Shown here: in pieces, positions 1 through 8,426 of the stretch
Numbering within the stretch: the first letter of the stretch is position 1
How the letters are laid out: every line of letters begins with the position of its first letter
Assembly: GCF_019966535.1 (NCBI RefSeq)
Contig: NZ_JAIMID010000001.1
Coordinates: 248,001 to 312,000, forward strand
Reading direction: 5' to 3'
Origin: Mesobacterium pallidum
GTDB taxonomy: Bacteria; Pseudomonadota; Alphaproteobacteria; Rhodobacterales; Rhodobacteraceae
DNA: 64,000 nt
Notes under the pieces: model-generated
The model's database searches: none
What the model was told of the DNA's origin: nothing
The model's input: the letters and a program-made list of their open reading frames with translations, nothing else
Program-made: the position numbers and the translations under genes

Positions 1-175
1 CCGCCGCGACCAGCCGCCCGGCCTCGGCCAGCGCCTCGGGCGTCGTGATCAGGTCGGGACCGTTCGGGGCCGTCCAGCCCGCCGGCGGCGCGCCAAGGGC
101 CGTCGCGGCGATGGCGCACATGGTGACGGTGGTCTGCGCGTTGCTGTTGGGGTTCATCAAGAGAATCGGTTTCAT
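1..175 (-). CDS. Asp/Glu/hydantoin racemase family protein, N-terminal part
   Basis: The reverse strand opens with ATG at 175 and stays open to the window edge, giving 58 residues. The first residues read MKPILLMNPNSN, which is the typical beginning of the Asp/Glu/hydantoin racemase superfamily (cofactor-independent racemases using a pair of cysteines). The catalytic cysteines would lie mostly beyond the edge and cannot be checked. The gene is divergent from the ABC transporter operon that starts at 544. That operon also carries an amidase and a RidA-like protein, so a role in handling a chiral amide or hydantoin is plausible. Family assignment rests on a short stretch; the substrate is unknown. 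Confidence 0.7.
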   Translation of the reverse strand, partial: MKPILLMNPNSNAQTTVTMCAIAATALGAPPAGWTAPNGPDLITTPEALAEAGRLVAA

Positions 176-543
176 GGCCTGCCCCGACATGCGGCGCCCC
201 GCGGCAGCGCCATGGCGTGAAAGGGCCGGGCCGCGCCCCGGTCCCGGGCCGGGGGGTCCCCGCCCGCGTCCAGATGCCGGGCTGGCGGCCCCGGCGTCCA
301 GCCGAATCCGCCGCTCTCGCGACGCGGCCGCCGCGCGGGCCCGCGATCGCCGCTTCATTTCGCCCAATTCTTCATCCGCGCCCCCGGATCTGAGCGAAAA
401 GCAGGCATATCCCCCGCATGTTCTCGCGGTTTACCGCGGCGCATCGAAAGACTTGCGCCGCGCCGCGGGGCGGCGGCCAACACTGTGCCAGGCGCGACAG
501 ACGCCAATCGACAACATGACGACGACAGGGGAGTCACAAGACC
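176..543. other. Divergent intergenic region, racemase / ABC transporter operon
   Basis: About 370 bases between two divergent starts. No supported gene. It must carry both promoters, but no convincing -35/-10 or operator was identified by eye. A purine-rich AGGGGAG about ten bases before 544 is a plausible ribosome binding site for the binding-protein gene. Confidence 0.5.
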
Positions 544-2151
544 ATGAGTTTCCAGATACTGACCCGCAGGGCCCGGGGGCTGGCGCTGGCCGCGGCGCTG
601 GCCGCGACACCGGCGCTGGCACTGGCGCAGGGCACGCTGCGCGTCGGCATGACCGCCTCGGACATTCCGCTGACCACCGGCCAGACCGACCAGGGCGGCG
701 AAGGCATGCGCTTCATGGGCTACACCGTCTACGACGCGCTCATCAACTGGGACCTGACCTCGGCGGACAAGCCTTCGGGCCTGATCCCCGGCCTCGCGAC
801 CGAGTGGAGCGTGGGCGAGGACCAGCTGACCTGGACCTTCAAGATCCGCGAAGGCGTCAAGTTCCACGACGGGTCCGAGTTCGACGCCAACGCGGCGGTC
901 TGGAACTTCGACAAGCTGCTGGACGACACGTCCGAACAATACGACACCCGCCAGTCCGCCCAGGGCAAGTCGCGCATCCCGGCGGTGGCCAGCTACTCGG
1001 CCGTCGACGACTACACGCTCGAGATCGTCACCAAGACGCCCGACGCCACGCTGCCCTACCAGCTGGCCTGGATCCTGATGTCCTCGCCCGCCAACTGGGA
1101 AGCCAAGGGCAAGAGCTGGGACGCCGTGGCCGAGGACCCGTCGGGCACCGGCCCCTGGATCATGGAAAGCTTTGTCCCGCGTGAGCGGGCCGAGCTGGTG
1201 CCCTTTGCCGGTCACTGGGACGAGACCCGCGTGCCCAAGCTGGACAAGATGGTGCTAATCCCGCTGCCCGAGCCGAACGCACGTTCGGCCGCGCTGCTGT
1301 CGGGCCAGGTCGACTGGATCGAGGCGCCGGCGCCCGACGTGATCCCGGCGCTGCAGGGCAACGGGTTCGAGATCGTGTCGAACACCCTGCCGCACAACTG
1401 GACCTGGCACCTGAACCGGCTCGAGGGCTCGCCCTGGAACGACATCAACGTGCGCAAGGCCGCCAACCTCGCCATCGACCGCGAGGGCATGAAGACGCTG
1501 CTGGGCGGGCTGATGGTCCCGGCCGAGGGCTTCCTGCCGCCGGGTTCGGCCTGGTTCGGCACCCCGGACTTCAAGGTGACCTACGACCTGGAGGCCGCCA
1601 AGGCGCTGATGTCTGAATCGGGCTACGGCCCCGACAACCGGCTGGCCGTCAAGGCGCTGATCTCGCCCTCGGGCTCGGGCCAGATGCTGCCGCTGCCGAT
1701 GAACGAGTTCATCCAGCAGAACCTGGCCGAGATCTGGATCGACGTGGAATTCGCGGTGGTCGAATGGAACACGATGATCAACATCTGGCGCGCGGGGGCG
1801 GCGGACGAAAGTAGCCAGGGCGCGCATTCGATCAACTTCACCTACTTCATCCAGGACCCGTTCACCGGCCTGATCCGGCACCTCAGCTGTGACCTGATCG
1901 CGCCCAACGGCACCAACTGGGGCCATTACTGCGACCCCGAGATGGAGGAGAACTTCAAGGCGATCCGCACCACCTTCGACCCCGAGGAGCAGGCCAAGGT
2001 GCTGCAGCGCACCCACGAGAAGTTCGTGAACGAGGCGCTGTTCCTGATGGTCACCCATGACGTGGCACCGCGGGCGATGAGCCCGAAGGTCAAGGGCTTT
2101 GTCCAGGCGCAGAACTGGTACCAGAACTTCGGCACCATCACGATGGAGTAA
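544..2151 (+). CDS. ABC transporter substrate-binding protein (peptide/nickel type)
   Basis: This 535-residue periplasmic solute-binding protein belongs to the SBP_bac_5 family (OppA/DppA/NikA type). Residues 1-28 form a Sec signal peptide: basic start, then an alanine/leucine-rich core ending ALA before Gln29. The mature part has the expected length of about 500 residues and family patterns such as LTWTFKIREGVKFHDG and the later RKAANLAIDR. It is the first gene of an operon with two permeases, two ATPases, an amidase and a RidA-like protein. The ligand cannot be read from sequence. Given the amidase, a small amide, a peptide or a hydantoin-like compound is more likely than a metal. Confidence 0.93.
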   Translation: MSFQILTRRARGLALAAALAATPALALAQGTLRVGMTASDIPLTTGQTDQGGEGMRFMGYTVYDALINWDLTSADKPSGLIPGLATEWSVGEDQLTWTFKIREGVKFHDGSEFDANAAVWNFDKLLDDTSEQYDTRQSAQGKSRIPAVASYSAVDDYTLEIVTKTPDATLPYQLAWILMSSPANWEAKGKSWDAVAEDPSGTGPWIMESFVPRERAELVPFAGHWDETRVPKLDKMVLIPLPEPNARSAALLSGQVDWIEAPAPDVIPALQGNGFEIVSNTLPHNWTWHLNRLEGSPWNDINVRKAANLAIDREGMKTLLGGLMVPAEGFLPPGSAWFGTPDFKVTYDLEAAKALMSESGYGPDNRLAVKALISPSGSGQMLPLPMNEFIQQNLAEIWIDVEFAVVEWNTMINIWRAGAADESSQGAHSINFTYFIQDPFTGLIRHLSCDLIAPNGTNWGHYCDPEMEENFKAIRTTFDPEEQAKVLQRTHEKFVNEALFLMVTHDVAPRAMSPKVKGFVQAQNWYQNFGTITME

Positions 2152-2159
2152 AGGGGGCC

Positions 2160-2182
2160 GGGGGCGCGCATGCCGCGCCCCC
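2160..2182 (+). promoter_or_regulatory. Intercistronic hairpin between binding protein and permease
   Basis: A perfect 9-bp stem (2160-2168 with 2174-2182) closes a five-base loop, just after the binding-protein stop at 2151. It has no T-tract, so it is unlikely to be a full terminator. Hairpins in this place often stabilise the upstream message or reduce downstream expression, giving excess binding protein over membrane subunits. The ATG at 2170 lies in the loop, which favours the ATG at 2197 as the permease start. Confidence 0.5.
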
Positions 2183-2196
2183 GCCTTCGCCTCGAC

Positions 2197-3150
2197 ATGC
2201 TTGGATATCTTCTTCGCCGCCTGGTCTACGTCGTCCCCGTCGCGATCGGGGTCAGCCTGATCTGTTTCCTGCTGGTGCATATCGCGCCCGGCGATCCGCT
2301 GGTCGCGGTCATGCCGATCGACGCCACCGCCGAGCAGGAGGCCGAGATGCGCGCCGCCTACGGGTTCGACAAGCCGCTGCCGGTGCAGTTCGGCATCTGG
2401 CTGGGCAATGCCGTGACCGGCGACCTGGGCCGGTCCATCGCCACCGGCCGGGACGTCGCGACCGAGGTCACGCGCGCCGTGGGCAACACGCTGCTGCTGG
2501 CCGCCGCCGCCAGCGTGATCGGCTTTCCGCTGGGCCTGATGCTGGGGTTCCTGGCGGGCTACCTGAACAACACTGTCTGGGATCGCGGCATCACCGCGGT
2601 GGCCATCGGCGGGGTCTCGACCCCGAACTACTGGCTGGGCATGGTGCTGGTCATCATCTTTTCCGTCAGCCTCGGCTGGCTGCCCTCGATGGGCGCGGGG
2701 CCGGGCGGGTCGGGCGAATGGACCTGGGACTGGGCCCATATCCGCCACCTGGTGCTGCCGGCCGTGACCCTGGCCGTGGTGCCCATGGGCATCGTGATGC
2801 GCACCACCCGGGCGCTGGTGGCCGATATCCTCGACCAGGATTTCGTGCAGGCGCTCGAGGCCAAGGGCATGACGCGGCTCGGCATCCTGCGCCACGTGGC
2901 GCGCAACGCCGCGCCCACCGCGCTGTCGGTGATCGGGCTGCAGCTGGGCTACCTGCTGGGCGGGTCCATCCTGATCGAGACGGTCTTCAACTGGCCCGGC
3001 TCGGGCTACCTGCTGTCGGTCGCCATCCTGCAACGCGACCTGCCGACGCTCCAGGGCACGATCCTGGTGCTGGCGATGTTCTTTGTCGCGCTCAACCTGA
3101 TCGTCGACCTGCTGCAATCCCTGATCGACCCGAGGATCTCGCGCGCATGA
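2197..3150 (+). CDS. ABC transporter permease (DppB/OppB type)
   Basis: Inner-membrane permease of 317 residues, DppB/OppB family. It starts [15 protein letters not shown], the usual beginning of these proteins with a first membrane helix at about residues 9-30. It has about six hydrophobic segments and the cytoplasmic EAA loop (around [18 protein letters not shown]) that docks to the ATPases. ATG 2197 is chosen over ATG 2170 because the nine extra residues are atypical and 2170 lies inside a hairpin. The stop overlaps the next start (ATGA), showing translational coupling. It pairs with the following permease to form the channel. Confidence 0.93.
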   Translation: MLGYLLRRLVYVVPVAIGVSLICFLLVHIAPGDPLVAVMPIDATAEQEAEMRAAYGFDKPLPVQFGIWLGNAVTGDLGRSIATGRDVATEVTRAVGNTLLLAAAASVIGFPLGLMLGFLAGYLNNTVWDRGITAVAIGGVSTPNYWLGMVLVIIFSVSLGWLPSMGAGPGGSGEWTWDWAHIRHLVLPAVTLAVVPMGIVMRTTRALVADILDQDFVQALEAKGMTRLGILRHVARNAAPTALSVIGLQLGYLLGGSILIETVFNWPGSGYLLSVAILQRDLPTLQGTILVLAMFFVALNLIVDLLQSLIDPRISRA

Positions 3151-4040
3151 CCGACACCACGCAAACCGCCGTGCTGCCGGCCGAGGCGCCCGCCGCGCCC
3201 GCGCGGGGCTACTGGGGCGGCGTCTGGGCACGACTGCGCCGCGATCCGGTGACGCTGGTCTGCGGCGCCGTCCTGGGCCTGCTGGTCCTGTCGGCCCTCT
3301 TCGCGCCCTACATCGGGCTGCACGATCCCTACCAGGGCTCCATGGTCAGCCGCCTGAAGCCCATCGGCACCGAGGGCCACATCCTTGGCACCGACGAGCT
3401 GGGCCGCGACATGCTGGCCCGGCTGATCTACGGCGGCCGGCTGACACTGTTCCTGGGCATTACGCCGGTGGTCGCGGCCTTTGTCATCGGCACCACGCTG
3501 GGCCTCATCGCCGGCTATGTCGGCGGCTGGGCCAACACCGTCATCATGCGCACGGTGGACGTGTTCTTTGCCTTCCCCTCGGTCCTTCTGGCCATCGCCA
3601 TCTCGGGCGCGCTGGGGGCGGGGATCGTCAATTCGCTGGTGTCGCTGACCATCGTCTTCATCCCGCCGATCACCCGGGTCGCGGAAAGCGTCACCGCCTC
3701 GGTGCGCCAGCTCGATTACGTCGACGCGGCGCGGGCCAGCGGGGCGGGGGATTTCACCATCGTGCGGGTGCATGTGCTGGGCAACGTGATGGGGCCGATC
3801 TTTGTCTACGCCACCTCGCTGACCAGCGTCTGCATGATCATCGCGGCGGGGCTGTCGTTTCTTGGCCTCGGGGTGAAACCGCCCGAGCCGGAATGGGGCC
3901 TGATGCTGAACACGCTGCGCACCGCCATCTACATCAACCCCTGGGTCGCGGCCCTGCCGGGGATGATGATTTTCGTCACTTCGCTCTGCCTGAACCTGAT
4001 GAGCGACGGATTGAGGAGCGCGATGAATGTCCGCCAGTGA
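3147..4040 (+). CDS. ABC transporter permease (DppC/OppC type)
   Basis: Second channel subunit, 297 residues, DppC/OppC family. A variable cytoplasmic N-terminus of about 35 residues precedes the first helix ([20 protein letters not shown]). The OppC N-terminal pattern [19 protein letters not shown] and the EAA loop ([13 protein letters not shown]) are present. The start at 3147 overlaps the previous stop by four bases. Its own end overlaps the first ATPase by 14 bases, as in tightly coupled dpp/opp operons. Confidence 0.93.
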   Translation: MTDTTQTAVLPAEAPAAPARGYWGGVWARLRRDPVTLVCGAVLGLLVLSALFAPYIGLHDPYQGSMVSRLKPIGTEGHILGTDELGRDMLARLIYGGRLTLFLGITPVVAAFVIGTTLGLIAGYVGGWANTVIMRTVDVFFAFPSVLLAIAISGALGAGIVNSLVSLTIVFIPPITRVAESVTASVRQLDYVDAARASGAGDFTIVRVHVLGNVMGPIFVYATSLTSVCMIIAAGLSFLGLGVKPPEPEWGLMLNTLRTAIYINPWVAALPGMMIFVTSLCLNLMSDGLRSAMNVRQ

Positions 4041-5055
4041 AATGGGCCTGCCCGACAAGGGCGGGCCGCGCCAGCCGCTTGTCATCGCCCGCGACCTCAC
4101 CTGCCACTTTCCCGTCCGCGCCGGCGCCTTCGGCCCCAAGAAGGTGGTGCGCGCGGTGGACGGCGTCAGCTTTTCCATCGCCAAGGGCGAGACGCTGGGC
4201 GTGGTGGGAGAGTCGGGCTGCGGCAAGTCCACCACCGCGCGGCTGCTGATCGGGCTGACCCCGGCGACCGGCGGCAAGATCATCTACGACGCGCAGGAAC
4301 TGGGCGAGGAACTGAGCCTGCGCGACCTGCGCCGCGGCGTGCAGATGGTGTTCCAGGACAGCTTTGCCTCGCTCAACCCGCGGCTCACGATCGAGGAATC
4401 CATCGCCTTCGGCCCAAAGGTGAACGGTGTCGATGCCGCCGAGGCGCGGCGCATCGCCCGCGACCTGCTCGAGCGTATCGGGCTCGACCCCGCGCGTTTT
4501 GCCGGGCGCTACCCGCACGAGTTGTCGGGCGGCCAGCGCCAGCGCGTCAACATCGGCCGCGCGCTTGCGATGCGCCCGCGCCTCGTGATCCTGGACGAGG
4601 CGGTCTCGGCGCTCGACAAGTCGGTCGAGGCGCAGGTGCTGAACCTGCTCACCGATCTGCGGCGCGATTTCGACCTGACCTACATGTTCATCAGCCACGA
4701 CCTGAACGTCGTGCGCTACATCTCGGACCGGTTGATGGTCATGTACCTGGGCGAGGTGGTCGAGGTCGGCCCGGCCGAGGCGCTCTACGAGCGGCAGGCG
4801 CATCCCTACACGGCCGCGCTGTTCTCGGCCATGCCGTCGATGGACCCGTACGCCCGGACCCAGGTGCCGCCGCTGGCGGGCGATCCGCCGAACCCGATCG
4901 ACCCGCCCTCGGGCTGCCGGTTCCACACCCGCTGCCCCTTTGCCGAGGACCTCTGCGCCTCGAAAAAGCCCCGCGCCGTGACCCTGGGCGAAGGCCACCA
5001 GGTGGCCTGCCACATGCGCGACCCGGCCTCGGGCCACGGAAAGGCCGCCGCATGA
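4027..5055 (+). CDS. ABC transporter ATP-binding protein (OppF/DppF type)
   Basis: Cytoplasmic ATPase of 342 residues that powers the transporter. The Walker A motif GESGCGKST lies at residues 61-69. The signature LSGGQRQR is followed by Walker [11 protein letters not shown], where the usual DEP/DES has Ala in the variable position. The C-terminal region carries the oligopeptide-transporter extension with a cysteine-rich motif ([14 protein letters not shown]), typical of OppD/OppF. It overlaps the permease before it, and its stop overlaps the second ATPase (ATGA). The OppF-like role is assigned from position and extension; it heterodimerises with the next product. Confidence 0.93.
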   Translation: MSASEMGLPDKGGPRQPLVIARDLTCHFPVRAGAFGPKKVVRAVDGVSFSIAKGETLGVVGESGCGKSTTARLLIGLTPATGGKIIYDAQELGEELSLRDLRRGVQMVFQDSFASLNPRLTIEESIAFGPKVNGVDAAEARRIARDLLERIGLDPARFAGRYPHELSGGQRQRVNIGRALAMRPRLVILDEAVSALDKSVEAQVLNLLTDLRRDFDLTYMFISHDLNVVRYISDRLMVMYLGEVVEVGPAEALYERQAHPYTAALFSAMPSMDPYARTQVPPLAGDPPNPIDPPSGCRFHTRCPFAEDLCASKKPRAVTLGEGHQVACHMRDPASGHGKAAA

Positions 5056-6023
5056 GCGCCCTGGTCGACATCCGCGACCTGACCGTCCGCTTCGGCGGCG
5101 GCGGGCGCAGCGTCCATGCCGTGAACGGCGTCAGCCTGAGCGTCGAAAAGGGCGAGGTGCTGGCGCTTCTGGGCGAAAGCGGCTCGGGCAAGAGCGTCAC
5201 GCTGAAATCCATCCTGCAACTGCTGCCGCCCAAGCGGACGAAGATCGGCGGCAGCATCCGCTTTGACGGGAGAGACGTGCTGGCGCTGAAGGGCCGGGCG
5301 CTGAGCGATTTCCGCGGCGGCGAGGTGTCGATGATCTTCCAGGACCCGGCGCTGGCGCTGGACCCGGTCTACACCGTGGGCGCGCAGATCGCCGAAACCG
5401 TCATGCGGCACGAAAGCATCACCCGCGAGGCGGCCATGTCCCGCGCGCTCGAGATGCTGCAGAAGGTGCGCATCCCGTCGCCCGAGCGGCGGCTCAAGAA
5501 CTACCCGCACGAGATGTCGGGCGGGATGCGGCAACGGGCGATGATCGCGCTGGCGTTGTCGTGCAATCCCAAGCTCCTGCTGGCGGACGAGCCGACGACG
5601 GCGCTGGATGCCACGGTGCAGATGCAGGTCCTGCTGCTGCTGCGCAACCTGCAGCGCGAGATGGGCATGTCGGTGATCTTTGTCACCCATGACATCGGGG
5701 TCGCGGTCGAGATCGCGGACCGCGTCGCGGTGATGTACGCGGGCACCATTGTTGAGACCGGCACCATCGCCGAGATCATGAAGGACCCGCGCCACCCCTA
5801 TACCAGGGGGCTGCTGGCCGCGAACCTGCACGGCGCGGTCAAGGGCGCGCGGCTTGATGCCATTCCCGGCGCCCCGCCGACGCTGGAAGAGCCGCCGTCC
5901 TTCTGCCCCTTCGCGCCGCGCTGCCCGCAGGCCCGGCCCGAGTGCCGCGCCGCGCTGCCGCCGGTGGTCGAACCGGGGCCGGGGCGCCGCGTCGCCTGCG
6001 TGCTCGAGGCCGCCCCGGCATGA
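5052..6023 (+). CDS. ABC transporter ATP-binding protein (OppD/DppD type)
   Basis: Second ATPase, 323 residues. Walker A GESGSGKSV is at residues 41-49, the signature is MSGGMRQR, Walker B is LLADEPTTALD, and the H-loop is in FVTHDIG. The C-terminal oligopeptide extension with CPFAPRCPQARPEC is present. Methionine in the signature (SGGMRQR) is the usual OppD/DppD variant. ATGA overlaps join it to the OppF-like gene upstream and to the amidase downstream, so the amidase is made from the same message. Confidence 0.93.
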   Translation: MSALVDIRDLTVRFGGGGRSVHAVNGVSLSVEKGEVLALLGESGSGKSVTLKSILQLLPPKRTKIGGSIRFDGRDVLALKGRALSDFRGGEVSMIFQDPALALDPVYTVGAQIAETVMRHESITREAAMSRALEMLQKVRIPSPERRLKNYPHEMSGGMRQRAMIALALSCNPKLLLADEPTTALDATVQMQVLLLLRNLQREMGMSVIFVTHDIGVAVEIADRVAVMYAGTIVETGTIAEIMKDPRHPYTRGLLAANLHGAVKGARLDAIPGAPPTLEEPPSFCPFAPRCPQARPECRAALPPVVEPGPGRRVACVLEAAPA

Positions 6024-7183
6024 TCGACCCCTGGCGCGCGCTGATGCCCTATCCGCCGGCGCCGGTCGCCAGCGGGACCGGCCCGCTGGACGGCCTGCGG
6101 CTGGCGGTCAAGGACATCTACGACGTGGCCGGTTACCCGACCAGCTGCGGCAACCCGATCAAGCTGGCGGAAAGCGGGATCAAGACCGCCCATGCCGGGG
6201 CCGTCGACCGCCTGCTCAAGGCCGGCGCGGTCTTTGCCGGCAAGGTCCAGACCGACGAGCTGGCCTGGTCGATGACCGGCCGCAATCCGCATTTCGGACC
6301 CGTGGTGAACCCCGCCGCGCCGGACCGGATCACGGGCGGGTCGTCCAACGGTTCGGCCGCGGCGGTGGCGGGCAATCTCGCCGATATCGCGCTGGGCAGC
6401 GACACCGGCGGGTCGATCCGCGCGCCTGCCAGCTTTTGCGGCCTCTGGGGCCTGCGTCCGACCCAGGGGGCGGCGCCGCTGGACGGCTGCATGCCGTTGG
6501 TGCCCAGCTTTGACACCTGCGGGCTTTTCGCGCGCGACGGCCAGACGCTGCTGCGCGCCTCTTCGGTGCTGATGGGCCCGGACAGCGCGGCACTGGCCGA
6601 GGGGCCGCCGCCGCTGGCCACCGACATGATGGCGCGCGTCGCGCCCGGGGCCCGCGCGGCGATCGAGCCGATCGCCAAGGCGCTGTCGCGGGGCCGCGCA
6701 CCGCTTTATTCCGTGCCGCCCGAGACCCTGTTCCAGGCCTTCGACGCGATCCAGTCGCGCGAGGTGGTGGCAACCCACGGCGCCTGGATCGAGGCCCGCC
6801 AGATGCCACTGGGCGACTACATCCGCGACCGCTATGCCAGGGCGCGCCAGGTCACGGCCAACGACGAAGCGTATTGGCGCGCCGAGCGCGCGCGCATCAC
6901 CAGCGCGGTGATCGGGGCCATCGCCGGCCGCGCGATCCTTGCCCCGGTCGTGCATGACGCGCCGATCCGCGCCGATGCCGGGGCGCCCGCGCACCTGGCC
7001 TTTGCCGGCCAGGCCCGGCTCCTGCTGTGCCTCGCCGTGGTCGCGGGCCTGCCGCAGGTGGTCTTTCCGGCCACGCGGATCGACGGCGCGCCGATGGGCC
7101 TGTCGCTGATCGGCCCGCCGGGCAGCGACTTGGCCCTGATCGAAAGGGCCGTCCAACTGGTCGAGGAGCATGGCCATGAGTGA
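6020..7183 (+). CDS. Amidase signature family hydrolase
   Basis: A 387-residue enzyme of the amidase signature family, hydrolysing a C-N amide bond. The Ser-cisSer-Lys triad is visible as Lys31 (LAVKDIYD), Ser108 (TGGSSNGS) and Ser132 (DTGGSIR). The length is shorter than GatA (about 480), and no gatB or gatC is nearby, so a catabolic amidase is more likely than the tRNA amidotransferase subunit. The ATG at 6020 overlaps the preceding stop; an earlier in-frame start would lie deep inside the ATPase gene and is rejected. Its substrate is presumably what the transporter imports; this is inference. Confidence 0.9.
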   Translation: MIDPWRALMPYPPAPVASGTGPLDGLRLAVKDIYDVAGYPTSCGNPIKLAESGIKTAHAGAVDRLLKAGAVFAGKVQTDELAWSMTGRNPHFGPVVNPAAPDRITGGSSNGSAAAVAGNLADIALGSDTGGSIRAPASFCGLWGLRPTQGAAPLDGCMPLVPSFDTCGLFARDGQTLLRASSVLMGPDSAALAEGPPPLATDMMARVAPGARAAIEPIAKALSRGRAPLYSVPPETLFQAFDAIQSREVVATHGAWIEARQMPLGDYIRDRYARARQVTANDEAYWRAERARITSAVIGAIAGRAILAPVVHDAPIRADAGAPAHLAFAGQARLLLCLAVVAGLPQVVFPATRIDGAPMGLSLIGPPGSDLALIERAVQLVEEHGHE

Positions 7184-7637
7184 GATCGAGAAACGCCTGA
7201 CCGACATGGGGCTCGAGCTGCCGCCCGACTGCCCGCCGCGCGCCAGTTTCGTGAAATACCGGCTGTGGAACGGGCTGCTGGTCCTGTCCGGGCAGATCTG
7301 CGAATGGAACGGCACGCCGCGCTGGTTCGGCCCGGTGACAGAGGACAGCGACCTGGCCGAGATGCAGAAGGCGGCGCAGATGTGCGCGCTGAACCTGCTT
7401 TATTGCGCGCGCGAGGCGCTGGGATCGCTCGACCGGGTCGAACAGGTGCTGCGGCTGGGCGGCTTCGTGAATTCGGCCCCGGGCTTCGGGCAGGGGCCGG
7501 CGATCATCGACGGGGCCTCCAACCTCTTCATCGACCTCTTCGGCGAGGCCGGGCGCCATGCGCGCACGGCCGTCTGTGTGGCCAGCCTGCCGGTCAACGC
7601 GGCGGTCGAGGTGGATGCCCTGCTGGCGGTGCGATAA
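7176..7637 (+). CDS. RidA/YjgF/UK114-like family protein
   Basis: A 153-residue protein of the RidA (YjgF/YER057c/UK114) superfamily, which hydrolyses reactive enamines/imines or related intermediates as trimers. The family pattern appears around LVLSGQICEWNG and in the C-terminal half (VNSAPGFGQGPAIIDGASNL, RTAVCVASLPVNAAVEVDALL). ATG 7176 is preferred over 7170 because GAGGAG lies seven bases before it. It overlaps the amidase end by eight bases, so it belongs to the same operon. RidA-like proteins often accompany amidases in nitrogen-compound degradation clusters and may deal with an unstable product here. Confidence 0.88.
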   Translation: MSEIEKRLTDMGLELPPDCPPRASFVKYRLWNGLLVLSGQICEWNGTPRWFGPVTEDSDLAEMQKAAQMCALNLLYCAREALGSLDRVEQVLRLGGFVNSAPGFGQGPAIIDGASNLFIDLFGEAGRHARTAVCVASLPVNAAVEVDALLAVR

Positions 7638-7669
7638 GGCGGTCGGGGCGCGCGCGCGGTCCGGGGCCG

Positions 7670-8326
7670 TTAGAACTCGACCTCGAGCTCCACGATCTCT
7701 TCGGGTTCGTCCTGCGCATCCGCGATCCATTTCTGCAACAGAGGCCAGTCGAAGATCGTTTTGACATAGGCTTCGAGCGTCTCGTCCAGCTCGACCGAGT
7801 AGGTGCGGAACCGGGTGCAGACCGGCGCATACATCGCATCGGCCACCGTCGGGGTGGCGCCGAACAGGAACGGGCCGCCATGGGCGTCGAGGCACTCGTG
7901 CCAGATCTGCTTGACCCGTTCCACGTCGGGGCGCGCGCCGGAGAAGATCTTGAACCGGATGTGCCGCGCCCGCAGGTTCATCGGCAGGGCCGAGCGCAGG
8001 TTGTAGAAACCCGAATGCATCTCGCCCGAGACTGCGCGGCAAAGCGCGCGCCGCGCCGGGTCGGCCGGGTAGAGCCCCGCGTCCGGAAAGGTCTCGTTCA
8101 GGTACTCGGCGATGGCCAGCGTGTCCCAGACCTCGATCGCGCCGTGCTGCAGCCGCGGCACCCGGACCGAGGGCGACAGCAGCAGCAGTTCCTGCCGATT
8201 GTCCGCATCGTCGGGGTCGATCGTCTGCTCGGCGAAGTCGATTCCCGACATCTGGCACAGCAGCCAGCCGCGCAACGACCAGGACGAGTAGTTTTTCGAT
8301 GAAATCGTGAGCGTTGCGGGGGCCAT
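7670..8326 (-). CDS. Glutathione S-transferase family protein
   Basis: A 218-residue cytosolic GST. The thioredoxin-like N-terminal domain (about 1-80) begins MAPATLTISSKNYSSWSLRG, with the Ser/Tyr-rich turn expected at the glutathione site and the EYLNETFPDA segment for gamma-glutamyl binding. An all-helical C-terminal domain follows. The gene is convergent with the RidA-like gene and divergent from phaZ. The natural substrate is unknown; this subgroup is common in proteobacteria as single-gene units. Confidence 0.88.
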   Translation of the reverse strand: MAPATLTISSKNYSSWSLRGWLLCQMSGIDFAEQTIDPDDADNRQELLLLSPSVRVPRLQHGAIEVWDTLAIAEYLNETFPDAGLYPADPARRALCRAVSGEMHSGFYNLRSALPMNLRARHIRFKIFSGARPDVERVKQIWHECLDAHGGPFLFGATPTVADAMYAPVCTRFRTYSVELDETLEAYVKTIFDWPLLQKWIADAQDEPEEIVELEVEF

Positions 8327-8347
8327 CGAATCCTCATTTCACGGTGT

Positions 8348-8360
8348 CGCAAGGAACTTG
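8348..8360. promoter_or_regulatory. Short inverted repeat upstream of phaZ and the GST gene
   Basis: GCAAG-gaa-CTTGC is a perfect 5-bp inverted repeat in the 100-base divergent intergenic region. PHB-responsive PhaR regulators of this group bind TGC-rich sites, so this could be such a site. It is short enough to occur by chance. Confidence 0.25.
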
Positions 8361-8426
8361 CATTATTTCGTCGCACGCGCCGTTTCGCCTGACTAGCGTT
8401 TTCACAGGCCAATTGCGGAGAACGAC

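Noticed and set aside
6020..7183. GatA subunit of the tRNA amidotransferase
   Set aside because: The protein is about 100 residues shorter than GatA, no gatB/gatC is present, and it is translationally coupled to an importer.
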